A DNA stretch of 64,000 nt from Bacteroidota bacterium. GTDB taxonomy: Bacteria > Bacteroidota > Bacteroidia > Chitinophagales > Chitinophagaceae. A program made the position numbers and the translations under genes. Each line of letters starts with the position of its first letter. Position 1 is the stretch's first letter. Below, in pieces: positions 56,691 through 64,000 of the stretch. Where the stretch lies: the NCBI GenBank assembly GCA_018267725.1, contig JAFDXY010000016.1, forward strand, positions 1-64,000. Reading direction: 5' to 3'. The notes below the pieces were generated by a model that saw nothing but the letters and a program-made list of their open reading frames with translations, was not told the DNA's origin and did not search any database.

Positions 56691-58667
56691 CTAATACCAA
56701 ATTGTAAATGCTGCAGTTACAATTCCTATTTCTTCAACCTTAACTTGGCTAATAGATGATCTTGTATGCACGGCAGTGCTATTTTCTGAAAACATATCAT
56801 CAACCACTTTTTCAAATGATTGTAATTGCCCTGTGCTGCTTCTGGTACGTTTGCGGTTTAATACAAGTCTTAAATCTATTGGCACTTTTGAGAATATGCC
56901 TTTAAAGAATTCTTTGCCTTTGGGCGTTACAGCATCTACTTGTATGCCAGATATTAATTTTGTTTCGCCGGGTTTTATAATATAATCTTGTGGCTCTTCA
57001 CTTTCATCGGGTATTAAAACTTTAATATCGTTATTGGGTAATAAATCTAAAATGGTAAAGTATAATGCTTGTGCTCCTTTGTTGATTATTTTAATACTGA
57101 ATTGATCGTTAGGTTTTAGCATCATTTCTTTTCCTGCACCAAGGTTAAGTTTGGCGGGTACTACTTCTAAACTAACATCGTTGGCATAAGTTCCGCCATC
57201 GGCAATATTTCTAAAATATTTAATACGAACAATTCTTTTCATTCCATCCATAAAATATTTCCAATCATCTGCACTCAGCGTGTCTTTTGGTGAGAAAGTT
57301 TTTGAGTAATGAATACTATCGCCTTTTTCAACCAAACTAATTAAATAATTTCCATCGTTTTGTTTGGTTATATCCAACATCATATCTGCATTTTCTGTTA
57401 CAGTTAAAAATGGATATTGTTTAATATTATTTTCTATTTGTTTTTTTAATAATGCTGCTCTGCTGTTTTTTTCTTTTTCGGTAATTGCTTTTATAAATAC
57501 GCTTCCGCTAAAACTTCCGTAACTAACACCATCAATTTTTACAATATATGCTTCGGCTTTATTTAAAGGTTTATTGCTTATACATAAACTTTGAAAAGTG
57601 CCTGTTTGTTTTACAACACCTTCGGCAACTAAATTATTATCGGTAGTTAAAATTTTAAAACTGTTGCCATTATTAATATTATCTAATACACCTGCATTAA
57701 TATAAAAAGTGCTATCGTTGGTTGAAAATTTTTCTATTTTAAAATTCTCTTCACGTTGAATAAATTTTCCGCTAAAAACTTCTTGCGAAATATCTCCTTC
57801 AATCATAGGAACTTGTGTAGGTATGCTTGCCTGAATTTGTGCTTTTATTTTGTGAAAGAGTGTTGCATAATCGGTGCCATCATGCAAGTTGGTAATTGCT
57901 TTTGCAAATGCGTAGGAGAGAGAGCCCACGCCAATTTGGTTAATATCTTTACTTTCATAATTCATTTGGTTGGGGCTTGATGCACTAATTACTACCATAT
58001 TGGCATCATTATCTGCTTTTAATTTTAAGAAACCTTGTTCATCTCCGCTGCTGCCTTTTAATTCTATGTTTACTTTTGGATGATAACCCGGGCTTTGAAA
58101 TGCAGAAGATTCTCCACGACAAATAGCAAACTCATTGCCTCTTGTTGCAGTGCCTGAGTAGCAAGCATCTAATAACACCAATAAACTTCCTTTACTACCA
58201 ATTTTTTTTCTAATCTGTTGTAATTTTTCACCTAATAAATCATCGCGTAAATGATTTTGTCCCTGATAAGTTACAGGATCATAATTAGCTTTTGCATCGT
58301 AAGGAATAATAGCTTCATCATAACCATCTGCTTCATCTCCATTATCATCTTCAATTTGTTGACCATGCCCCGAGAATTGAAAGTAAACAATATCACCATT
58401 CCCTGCACGTTCAATTAATTTATCTAAAGCCTTAACTATATTGGCTTTGGTAGCTGTTTGGTTTAAAAGCGTATCAATATTTTTTTCTGCAAAACCGTTT
58501 TTTTCTAAAGCAGCTTTTACATACTTTAAATCGTTCATAGAACTAAGGTTACGCCAACGCCCACCTTGCGGGTAATCTCCAACTGCAACTACTAATGCAA
58601 TTTTCTTTTGTGCAAATAAAGGTGCAGCAATGCATGCCGCAGCAAGCAGGATAAAAATTTTTTTCAT
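56691..58667 (-). CDS. Exported caspase-like (C14) protease with DUF4384-like domain
   Basis: A 658-residue protein with a signal peptide (about 1-19, PLFAQ). The caspase fold spans about 22-300: catalytic His101 in FSGHGQQ and Cys169 in LDACYSGT, with an acidic DGYDEAIIPYD segment typical of metacaspase-like enzymes. A small beta-rich module follows (about 320-385), then a mixed region, then a domain like DUF4384 (about 515-605; KPNDQFSIKIINKG, VLIPDESEEP). Metacaspases usually cut after Arg/Lys, but specificity is not readable here. The frame opens 30 codons earlier; MKKIFILLAAAC is the start. First gene of the pair with the TPR-CHAT gene, and divergent from ccmE. Confidence 0.93.
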   Translation of the reverse strand: MKKIFILLAAACIAAPLFAQKKIALVVAVGDYPQGGRWRNLSSMNDLKYVKAALEKNGFAEKNIDTLLNQTATKANIVKALDKLIERAGNGDIVYFQFSGHGQQIEDDNGDEADGYDEAIIPYDAKANYDPVTYQGQNHLRDDLLGEKLQQIRKKIGSKGSLLVLLDACYSGTATRGNEFAICRGESSAFQSPGYHPKVNIELKGSSGDEQGFLKLKADNDANMVVISASSPNQMNYESKDINQIGVGSLSYAFAKAITNLHDGTDYATLFHKIKAQIQASIPTQVPMIEGDISQEVFSGKFIQREENFKIEKFSTNDSTFYINAGVLDNINNGNSFKILTTDNNLVAEGVVKQTGTFQSLCISNKPLNKAEAYIVKIDGVSYGSFSGSVFIKAITEKEKNSRAALLKKQIENNIKQYPFLTVTENADMMLDITKQNDGNYLISLVEKGDSIHYSKTFSPKDTLSADDWKYFMDGMKRIVRIKYFRNIADGGTYANDVSLEVVPAKLNLGAGKEMMLKPNDQFSIKIINKGAQALYFTILDLLPNNDIKVLIPDESEEPQDYIIKPGETKLISGIQVDAVTPKGKEFFKGIFSKVPIDLRLVLNRKRTRSSTGQLQSFEKVVDDMFSENSTAVHTRSSISQVKVEEIGIVTAAFTIWY

Positions 58668-58828
58668 GGGTTGTTTTTTTTCTATAAGTGGAAATGAATT
58701 CTCAAAAGGGGATGAAGTGAAGGTGAAAATTCCACAACCATGCCATGAAAATAACAAGTTTTTTGTAAATGATAAAATGATTTACCACTTATTTACCACT
58801 AACGAAATGTGGGTTAATGCTTTTCAGT

Positions 58829-58836
58829 TACCTTTG
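58829..58836 (+). promoter_or_regulatory. Promoter -7 box for ccmE
   Basis: TACCTTTG, 18 bases before the ccmE ATG. Confidence 0.4.
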
Positions 58837-58854
58837 CCACCGAAATAAAAGTGT

Positions 58855-59265
58855 ATGAAAAAAACGCATATTATAATGTTGGTTTTAATTGCCGCTGCTA
58901 TTATGGTTTTAATTAGCTACACAGGTAATTTAACTACTTACGAAACTGTTGCATCTGCTAAAGAAAAACCGGGAAAATTTGTAAACCTAATTGCAAAAAT
59001 TGATAAGAGCCAACCGGTTAATTACGATGCGGTTAAAGATCCTAATTATCTTTCTTTTGTTGCAGTAGATACTTTGGGCAATACCGTAAAAGTTATTTAC
59101 CATAATACCAAACCAACCGATATGGAAAAGAGTGAAAGACTTGTGTTGAAAGGAAAAATAGTTGATGGAGAATTTCAATGCAAAGATATTTTATTGAAAT
59201 GCCCCAGTAAATACAAAGACGATGAAAAGCAAGTTGAAAAAAATGTACAGGCATCTGTAAACTAA
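58855..59265 (+). CDS. ccmE: Cytochrome c maturation protein CcmE, Cys-type
   Basis: A 136-residue membrane-anchored heme chaperone: one transmembrane helix (about 5-22), then an OB-fold domain. In E. coli heme binds covalently to His in an HxxxY motif; here the same site is Cys116-x-x-x-Tyr120 (LKCPSKY), the Cys variant known from some archaea and sulfate reducers. Family features (NLIAKIDK, VIYHNTKPTDM, LVLKGKIVDGEFQ) are intact. ccmF follows after 56 bases, so heme delivery from CcmE to CcmF fits. Confidence 0.9.
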   Translation: MKKTHIIMLVLIAAAIMVLISYTGNLTTYETVASAKEKPGKFVNLIAKIDKSQPVNYDAVKDPNYLSFVAVDTLGNTVKVIYHNTKPTDMEKSERLVLKGKIVDGEFQCKDILLKCPSKYKDDEKQVEKNVQASVN

Positions 59266-59321
59266 TTTTCATTTCACTTTTACAACACTTAACACAGTTG
59301 ATAATTTTTTGAAACATTTAC

Positions 59322-61772
59322 ATGCATTATAACGGAGAACATTTATTGCCTGGCCAATTAGGTCATTTTTTAGTTATACTTTCTTTAGCAAGTTCACTTG
59401 TAGCAACCATTGGTTTTTTTAAAGCCAATAAAACCAATAATAGTTTTGAAAAAAACACATGGTTAAAATACGCACGAATTTCTTTTCTTATTGAAACCAT
59501 TTCTATTTTTTCTGTTTTTGGTATTCTGTATTTTTTAGTTGCCAATCATTATCACGAATATTTTTTTGCATGGAATCACTCTTCTCGTTCTTTACAGCCA
59601 AAGTATTTACTGGCTTGTATTTGGGAAGACCAAAGCGGAAGTTTTTTATTATGGAGTATGTGGCATTGTGTATTAGGATGGATAATAATTTGGAAACAAA
59701 AAAAATGGGAAGCACCTGTTTTAACCGTTGTAAATTTTGCTCAGTTTTGTTTGGCAACCATGTTGTTGGGCATCTATGTTTTTGGTGTAAGAATTGGTAA
59801 CGAACCTTTTATTTTATGGAGGCAGCACATGCCCGATTTGCCTTTATTTACTAATCCGGATTATTTGCAATTGCCACGTGTTTTTGAAGGAAATGATTTG
59901 AATACTTTATTGCAGAATTATTGGATGGTAATTCATCCGCCAATTTTATTTTTAGGTTTTGCTTCAACTGTAATTCCGTTTGCATTTGCTTATGCAGGCT
60001 TGGCTAATAAAGATCATAGTTGGGTAAAAACCTCAATACCATGGACAGGTTTTTCTGCCGCAGTTTTAGGCACAGGTATTATGATGGGTGCAGCATGGGC
60101 TTACGAAAGTTTATCGTTTGGCGGTTATTGGGCGTGGGACCCTGTTGAAAATGCATCGTTAGTGCCTTGGCTTACATTAATTGCAGGCTTGCATACCAAT
60201 CTTATTTACAAAAGTTCGGGCTATAGTTTAAAAAGTACTTACTTTTTTTATATAATAAGTTTTGTATTAGTATTGTATTCAACTTTTTTAACAAGAAGCG
60301 GTGTACTTGGCGATACTTCTGTACATGCTTTTACTATTGATGATAAACATGTAGTTGCATTTTACACACAGCTTATTAGTTTTATATTATTGTTCTTTAT
60401 TCCTGCCATGTGGTTGTTCTTTAAAAATTATAAAACTATTCCAACAATTAAAAAAGAAGAGAATAGTTATAGCAGAGAATTTTGGATGTTTATAGGCTCA
60501 ATGGTATTTTTTCTTTCGGCAATTGTTATCATTTTTAAAACATCTACGCCTGTATTCAATAAAGTATTTGGCACTAACATTGCACCACCCGAAGACCCTG
60601 AATTTGCTTACAACCAAATACAAATATTTGTTGCCATTGTTATTGGTGTATTAACGGCAACAACACAATATTTACGATACAAACAAACACCTAAAAACGT
60701 ATTCGTAAAAAAAATAATATATCCTACAGTAATAGCGTTGGCAATAAGTATTGCCATAAGTGTGTTTGGAGATATTAATTTCACTAAAAAAGGAATTGGG
60801 TTTTTAGGAGCTATTCATATTGCCATATTTGCTGCGGTGTATGCTGTTGTTGCAAATGCAGGCTATATATGGTTAGTGTTGAAAGGAAAAATAAAAGCAG
60901 CAGGTGCATCGGTTGCACATATTGGTTTTGGGTTAGTGTTGGTAGGTATTTTAATATCATCAAGCAAAAAAGCAGTTTTAAGTTGGAACACAACCGGTAT
61001 TGCTATGTTTAAGCAAGAAAAAAACGAAAACCCTGCCGAAAATATTACGTTGTTTAAAGGTATTGCAACAGATATGGGTAAGTATATGGTTACTTACACA
61101 AAAGATACTTTTAATGAAAAAGAAAGAAAACGTTTTTACGAAATTCATTTTGAAAACAAACAAACAAAAGATACGTTTAACCTTTATCCTGATATTATAA
61201 AAAACAATAAAGGAATGGAAGGTTTTAGTGCTAACCCATCAAGTAAACATTATTGGAACAAAGATATTTTTGTTTATATATCTTCTTTTCAACAAAACAA
61301 ACAAGATGATACTACACATTTTGAAAACCATGAAATAAAAGTTGGTGATACTGTTTTTTATTCAAAAGGTTTTATTATTCTGAATAAGGTTGATATAAAC
61401 CCTGCTACTAAAAAAGAAAAATATGCACCCGATGAAGCTGCTTTATTTTTAAATATGGAAGTTGTTGCTAAAGATGGAAGAAGATATGCTGTAGCCCCGG
61501 GTATTGCCATAAAAAATAATCAGGTACGCGAAATGCCCGATAGTGTTATATCTCAAAGCTTAGTACTAAAATTTAATAAGGTAATTAATGGAGATGCAGG
61601 CAAACTTGAAGTTGGTGTAAAAGAAAGTAGTGCCATAACCGATTTAGTTACCCTTAAAGTGTATGAATTTCCTATGATTAATGTTTTGTGGATAGGAATT
61701 GTAATAATGGTTATAGGTTTTGTAATGAGCATTCGCCAACGCAACAGAAAATCTGCATTAACAGCATCTTAA
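59322..61772 (+). CDS. ccmF: Cytochrome c heme lyase subunit CcmF
   Basis: An 816-residue polytopic protein that attaches heme to apocytochrome c. About 15 hydrophobic segments; the tryptophan-rich WWD-type motif is GGYWAWDPVENASLVPWL near residues 266-283, preceded by conserved His sites (NHYHEYFFAW, VIHPPILFLGF). A long soluble region (about 560-780) precedes a last transmembrane helix. It is co-directional with ccmE. Other ccm genes (ccmABC, ccmH) are not in the window. Confidence 0.94.
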   Translation: MHYNGEHLLPGQLGHFLVILSLASSLVATIGFFKANKTNNSFEKNTWLKYARISFLIETISIFSVFGILYFLVANHYHEYFFAWNHSSRSLQPKYLLACIWEDQSGSFLLWSMWHCVLGWIIIWKQKKWEAPVLTVVNFAQFCLATMLLGIYVFGVRIGNEPFILWRQHMPDLPLFTNPDYLQLPRVFEGNDLNTLLQNYWMVIHPPILFLGFASTVIPFAFAYAGLANKDHSWVKTSIPWTGFSAAVLGTGIMMGAAWAYESLSFGGYWAWDPVENASLVPWLTLIAGLHTNLIYKSSGYSLKSTYFFYIISFVLVLYSTFLTRSGVLGDTSVHAFTIDDKHVVAFYTQLISFILLFFIPAMWLFFKNYKTIPTIKKEENSYSREFWMFIGSMVFFLSAIVIIFKTSTPVFNKVFGTNIAPPEDPEFAYNQIQIFVAIVIGVLTATTQYLRYKQTPKNVFVKKIIYPTVIALAISIAISVFGDINFTKKGIGFLGAIHIAIFAAVYAVVANAGYIWLVLKGKIKAAGASVAHIGFGLVLVGILISSSKKAVLSWNTTGIAMFKQEKNENPAENITLFKGIATDMGKYMVTYTKDTFNEKERKRFYEIHFENKQTKDTFNLYPDIIKNNKGMEGFSANPSSKHYWNKDIFVYISSFQQNKQDDTTHFENHEIKVGDTVFYSKGFIILNKVDINPATKKEKYAPDEAALFLNMEVVAKDGRRYAVAPGIAIKNNQVREMPDSVISQSLVLKFNKVINGDAGKLEVGVKESSAITDLVTLKVYEFPMINVLWIGIVIMVIGFVMSIRQRNRKSALTAS

Positions 61773-61840
61773 ATTTTTATTGGGTTACTTTTTTATTTTT
61801 AAATGTATCAATAGCAAAGCTTTTGTAACTTTAAATTATA

Positions 61841-62461
61841 ATGAAGTTTTCTGTATTACATATTATTCGTTATTCGTTTATTGTATTACTACTTTTTATT
61901 TTTCAAAAAGCAAATGCACAACACAGCGTTGATGATACTGTAAGAGTGCATGCGTATATTACCGTTGAAGGCGATACCATACCTATGAGTTATTTGCCAA
62001 ATGTTGATGTGTATGCTACTTTAACTAAAAAACAAAAACAATATTGGGCAGAGTGGACAAGGCTTCGCAATGCAGTGTATGTAACTTATCCTTATGCAAA
62101 AACAGCTTCAAAAATAATGAACGAAATAAATGTACGTTTGGTTAATGTACATGATAAAAAACAACGCAGAATAATTATTCGTTCAAGAGAAAAAGAATTA
62201 AGAAAAGAATTTACAGATAAGCTTACCAAACTTTCTATTTATCAAGGAAAAGTTTTAATGAAATTAATTTACCGAGAAACCGGAAATAGTTGTTACGAAA
62301 TTTTAGATGAGTATAAAGGAAGTTTTAATGCAATACTTTACCAATCAATTGCATTTGTTTTTGGAACAAGTTTAAAACAAATGTATGAGCCTACAGGTAA
62401 AGATGCCGATATGGAAAAAATTGTAAGAGATGTAGAAAGAATGTACGGATACAGAAGTTAA
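61841..62461 (+). CDS. DUF4294-family exported protein
   Basis: A 206-residue protein with a signal peptide (ending KANAQ, about residue 26). The body is mainly helical and basic, with segments VEGDTIPMSYLPNVDVYA, RLRNAVYVTYPYAKTA and KLIYRETGNSCYEIL that match DUF4294, a family largely restricted to Bacteroidota. Function is unknown. It is downstream of ccmF by 68 bases on the same strand, and its stop overlaps that of aat by four bases. Confidence 0.88.
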   Translation: MKFSVLHIIRYSFIVLLLFIFQKANAQHSVDDTVRVHAYITVEGDTIPMSYLPNVDVYATLTKKQKQYWAEWTRLRNAVYVTYPYAKTASKIMNEINVRLVNVHDKKQRRIIIRSREKELRKEFTDKLTKLSIYQGKVLMKLIYRETGNSCYEILDEYKGSFNAILYQSIAFVFGTSLKQMYEPTGKDADMEKIVRDVERMYGYRS

Positions 62462-63102
62462 ACACAATGTTTTAGTAACTGCATAAATTGTTCACGCATA
62501 ATCATTTTAGCTCCTAAACTTTCTAAGTGTTCGGTATAAACTTGGCAATCTATTAATTTAACGCCTTCTTTTTTTAATTCTTCAACATACTTTATAAACG
62601 CAAATTTGCTGGCATTACTTTTATGGCTAAACATACTTTCACCAAAAAAAACTTTCCCAATTTTAATACCATATAATCCGCCCACCAATTCATTGTGCAA
62701 CCATGCTTCTGCACTAAAAGCAAAACCTTGTTTGTGTAACGTTGTATAAGCAATTTGCATAGATTGATTTAACCAAGTACCATCTTGTCCTTTACGCGGT
62801 GTTTCTTTGCAAGCTTGAATTACTTTTTCAAAAGCTTCATTAACAGAAAAACGGAATTCATTTTTCTTTAAAATAGCATTCATGCTTTTACTAATTTTTA
62901 ATTCATCGGGCAATAAAATAAAACGTGGGTTAGGGCTCCACCATAATGGCACTTCACCGTTATACCAAGGAAAAATTCCTTTTGTATAAGCCAGCAAAAT
63001 TCTATCGGGGCTAATATCTCCGCCAATTGCCAATAAGCCGTCTTGTAAAGATTCTTCAACGGGAGGAAACCATAATTTTTCATTTAATACTTGCAATGGC
63101 AT
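62458..63102 (-). CDS. aat: Leucyl/phenylalanyl-tRNA--protein transferase
   Basis: A 214-residue transferase that adds Leu or Phe to proteins with N-terminal Arg or Lys, creating an N-degron recognised by ClpS. Characteristic segments are LLAIGGDISPDRILLAYTKGIFPWY, LWWSPNPRFIL, GLYGIKIGKVFFGESMFS and the C-terminal DCQVYTEHLESLGA. The length is near the family norm. clpS lies 71 bases upstream on the same strand, linking the two steps of the pathway. Confidence 0.96.
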   Translation of the reverse strand: MPLQVLNEKLWFPPVEESLQDGLLAIGGDISPDRILLAYTKGIFPWYNGEVPLWWSPNPRFILLPDELKISKSMNAILKKNEFRFSVNEAFEKVIQACKETPRKGQDGTWLNQSMQIAYTTLHKQGFAFSAEAWLHNELVGGLYGIKIGKVFFGESMFSHKSNASKFAFIKYVEELKKEGVKLIDCQVYTEHLESLGAKMIMREQFMQLLKHCV

Positions 63103-63173
63103 AATGCGTTGAAGATAAAATTCAATAATAAATAAAAAAGAATAATAAAAGTATTATGAAGTTTATAATTAAT

Positions 63174-63473
63174 TTATGCTTCCTGAATTTCTTCTATAGT
63201 TGCGTTTATACCACGTTCGGTAATGGCATTGCACATAGGTTTTAATGTATCGTAATCTCCGTTTTTTACAGCATATTTTCCTTTAAAATGAATAAGTAAA
63301 GCACATTGTTCTGCTTGTTCTGTGGTATGATTGCAAACTTCAATCAAAGTTTCAATAACCCATTCAAAAGTATTTACTTCATCATTCCAAACAATTAAGT
63401 TCATTGATGCTGTAGCTGTATCGGCAATTGCCGGTTCATTTAGTTTAGAAGGATTGTTATTTGTTTGAAGCAT
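63174..63473 (-). CDS. clpS: ATP-dependent Clp protease adaptor ClpS
   Basis: A 99-residue adaptor that delivers N-degron substrates to ClpAP or ClpCP. The flexible N-terminus (about 1-23) is followed by the core LIVWNDEVNTFEWVIETL, where Asn-Asp-Glu lines the N-degron pocket, and by LLIHFKGKYAVKNG with the conserved His. It lies upstream of aat, so adaptor and transferase are probably co-expressed. A promoter box ends four bases before the ATG. Confidence 0.95.
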   Translation of the reverse strand: MLQTNNNPSKLNEPAIADTATASMNLIVWNDEVNTFEWVIETLIEVCNHTTEQAEQCALLIHFKGKYAVKNGDYDTLKPMCNAITERGINATIEEIQEA

Positions 63474-63477
63474 ATTG

Positions 63478-63485
63478 CAAAAATA
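63478..63485 (-). promoter_or_regulatory. Promoter -7 box for clpS, leaderless arrangement
   Basis: On the minus strand: TATTTTTG, then CAAT, then ATG. Confidence 0.4.
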
Positions 63486-63507
63486 ATATGAACTTACTAT
63501 AATTTTT

Positions 63508-63538
63508 TTTGGCTGATATATTTCAAACCCTATTTTTG
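63508..63538 (+). promoter_or_regulatory. Promoter of tRNA-Val
   Basis: TTTG (63508-63511), 19 bases, then TATTTTTG (63531-63538), followed by CACTCCCAAAA as at rplK. Confidence 0.6.
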
Positions 63539-63556
63539 CACTCCCAAAACAAGAAA

Positions 63557-63631
63557 GGGAGTTTAGCTCAGTTGGTTTAGAGCATCTGCCTTACAAGCAG
63601 AGGGTCGGCGGTTCGACCCCGTCAACTCCCA
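63557..63631 (+). tRNA. tRNA-Val (anticodon TAC)
   Basis: A 75-base tRNA. Acceptor stem GGGAGTT (63557-63563) pairs with AACTCCC (63624-63630); anticodon loop CTTACAA with anticodon TAC at 63592-63594; T-arm GGCGGTTCGACCCCG-type. The discriminator is A; CCA is not encoded. Confidence 0.95.
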
Positions 63632-63638
63632 CAAACGA

Positions 63639-63667
63639 AAAAGGCTTCAATTTATTTGAAGCCTTTT
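63639..63667 (+). terminator. Terminator after tRNA-Val
   Basis: Perfect stem AAAAGGCTTCAA/TTGAAGCCTTTT with a five-base loop; T-rich on both strands, so it can also end the thiolase transcript from the other side. Confidence 0.85.
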
Positions 63668-63706
63668 CTATTTTATAGAATGTAAAATATTATTATACTG
63701 AATATT

Positions 63707-64000
63707 TTATACTAACTCAATAACCATTGCACTTGCACCACCACCACCATTACAAATACCTGCTGCTCCTATTTTTTTATTGTTTTGTTTTAACACATTT
63801 ATTAGCGTAACAATAATTCTTGCACCGCTACAACCTAACGGATGCCCCATTGAAACTGCACCACCATACACGTTTACTTTGTTTGCATCTAAATTCATTT
63901 TTTGAATGTTAGCAATACCAACAACGCTAAAGGCTTCGTTTAGTTCTACAAAATCAATATCTTTCATTTGCAAACCTGCTTTAGCAAGTGCTTTAGGCAC
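63707..64000 (-). CDS. Acetyl-CoA acetyltransferase (thiolase), C-terminal part
   Basis: C-terminal 97 residues of a thiolase; the 5' part lies beyond the window edge. The catalytic His is in MGHPLGCSGAR and the catalytic Cys in ICNGGGGASA; the ELNEAF motif is also present. Thiolases either split 3-ketoacyl-CoA in beta-oxidation or condense two acetyl-CoA; the fragment does not distinguish these, though the short glycine-rich C-terminus fits acetyl-CoA acetyltransferases. Confidence 0.93.
   Translation of the reverse strand: MPKALAKAGLQMKDIDFVELNEAFSVVGIANIQKMNLDANKVNVYGGAVSMGHPLGCSGARIIVTLINVLKQNNKKIGAAGICNGGGGASAMVIELV

Noticed and set aside
51893..58667. TPR-CHAT as part of a type III-E CRISPR (Craspase) system.
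   Set aside because: No CRISPR array, gRAMP effector or other cas gene is present, and the protein has a signal peptide.

Overview
The window is a chromosomal stretch of an AT-rich member of the Bacteroidota, most likely the Chitinophagales/Chitinophagaceae group. This is inferred from a type IX secretion sorting domain on a PKD-repeat protein, promoter boxes of the Bacteroidota type (TAnnTTTG), a tmRNA tag ending AMAA, bacillithiol synthesis (BshC), a GH3-family acyl-adenylating enzyme, a DUF4294 protein, and a general lack of Shine-Dalgarno sequences. No insertion sequence, prophage, integrase, CRISPR array or plasmid gene was seen. Gene order looks like stable core chromosome with a few lineage-specific secreted proteins.

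Layout. 1-12 kb: a UbiA-like membrane protein and lipoprotein pair, a LuxE-like acyl-adenylating enzyme, dapD, a TlpA-like thioredoxin, lpd (E3), a histidine phosphatase, prfC, a lactonase and glmM. 11-22 kb: a methyltransferase, PAP2 phosphatase and GT39 glycosyltransferase, an unusual PolX/PHP protein, a 43-residue Lys/Ala histone-like gene, rpmA-rplU, GH3, dxr, rseP and tmRNA. 22.8-29.4 kb: rplK-rplA-rplJ-rplL, then rpoB with its own promoter and terminator, but no rpoC after it and no secE-nusG before rplK. 29.5-36.5 kb: rimO, bshC, purE, pdxJ, a mutase large subunit and a HesB/IscA protein. 36.5-46 kb: secreted or outer-membrane proteins (Trp/Tyr-rich lipoprotein, OprB-like porin, PKD/T9SS adhesin-like protein, M14 peptidase) and a two-component system. 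46-52 kb: rpsT, sucA-sucB and an RsmB-type methyltransferase. 51.9-58.7 kb: a two-gene unit encoding a secreted caspase-like protease and a secreted 1590-residue TPR-CHAT protease. 58.8-64 kb: ccmE-ccmF, DUF4294, the N-degron pair aat and clpS, tRNA-Val and the end of a thiolase gene.

How the parts work together. The window holds much of the translation and transcription core (L1, L7/L12, L10, L11, L21, L27, S20, RpoB, RF3, RimO, tmRNA, tRNA-Val). Five of these transcription units share an extended promoter start of the form TAnnTTTGCnnTCC, which may mark growth-rate control. Lpd, SucA and SucB make up the 2-oxoglutarate dehydrogenase complex, although lpd lies about 42 kb away. ClpS and Aat form an N-degron route to Clp proteolysis. 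The most unusual unit is the caspase plus TPR-CHAT pair: two predicted exported clan-CD cysteine proteases, both with an intact His/Cys dyad, in one operon. It resembles a protease cascade or a surface sensing device rather than a known CRISPR-linked TPR-CHAT.
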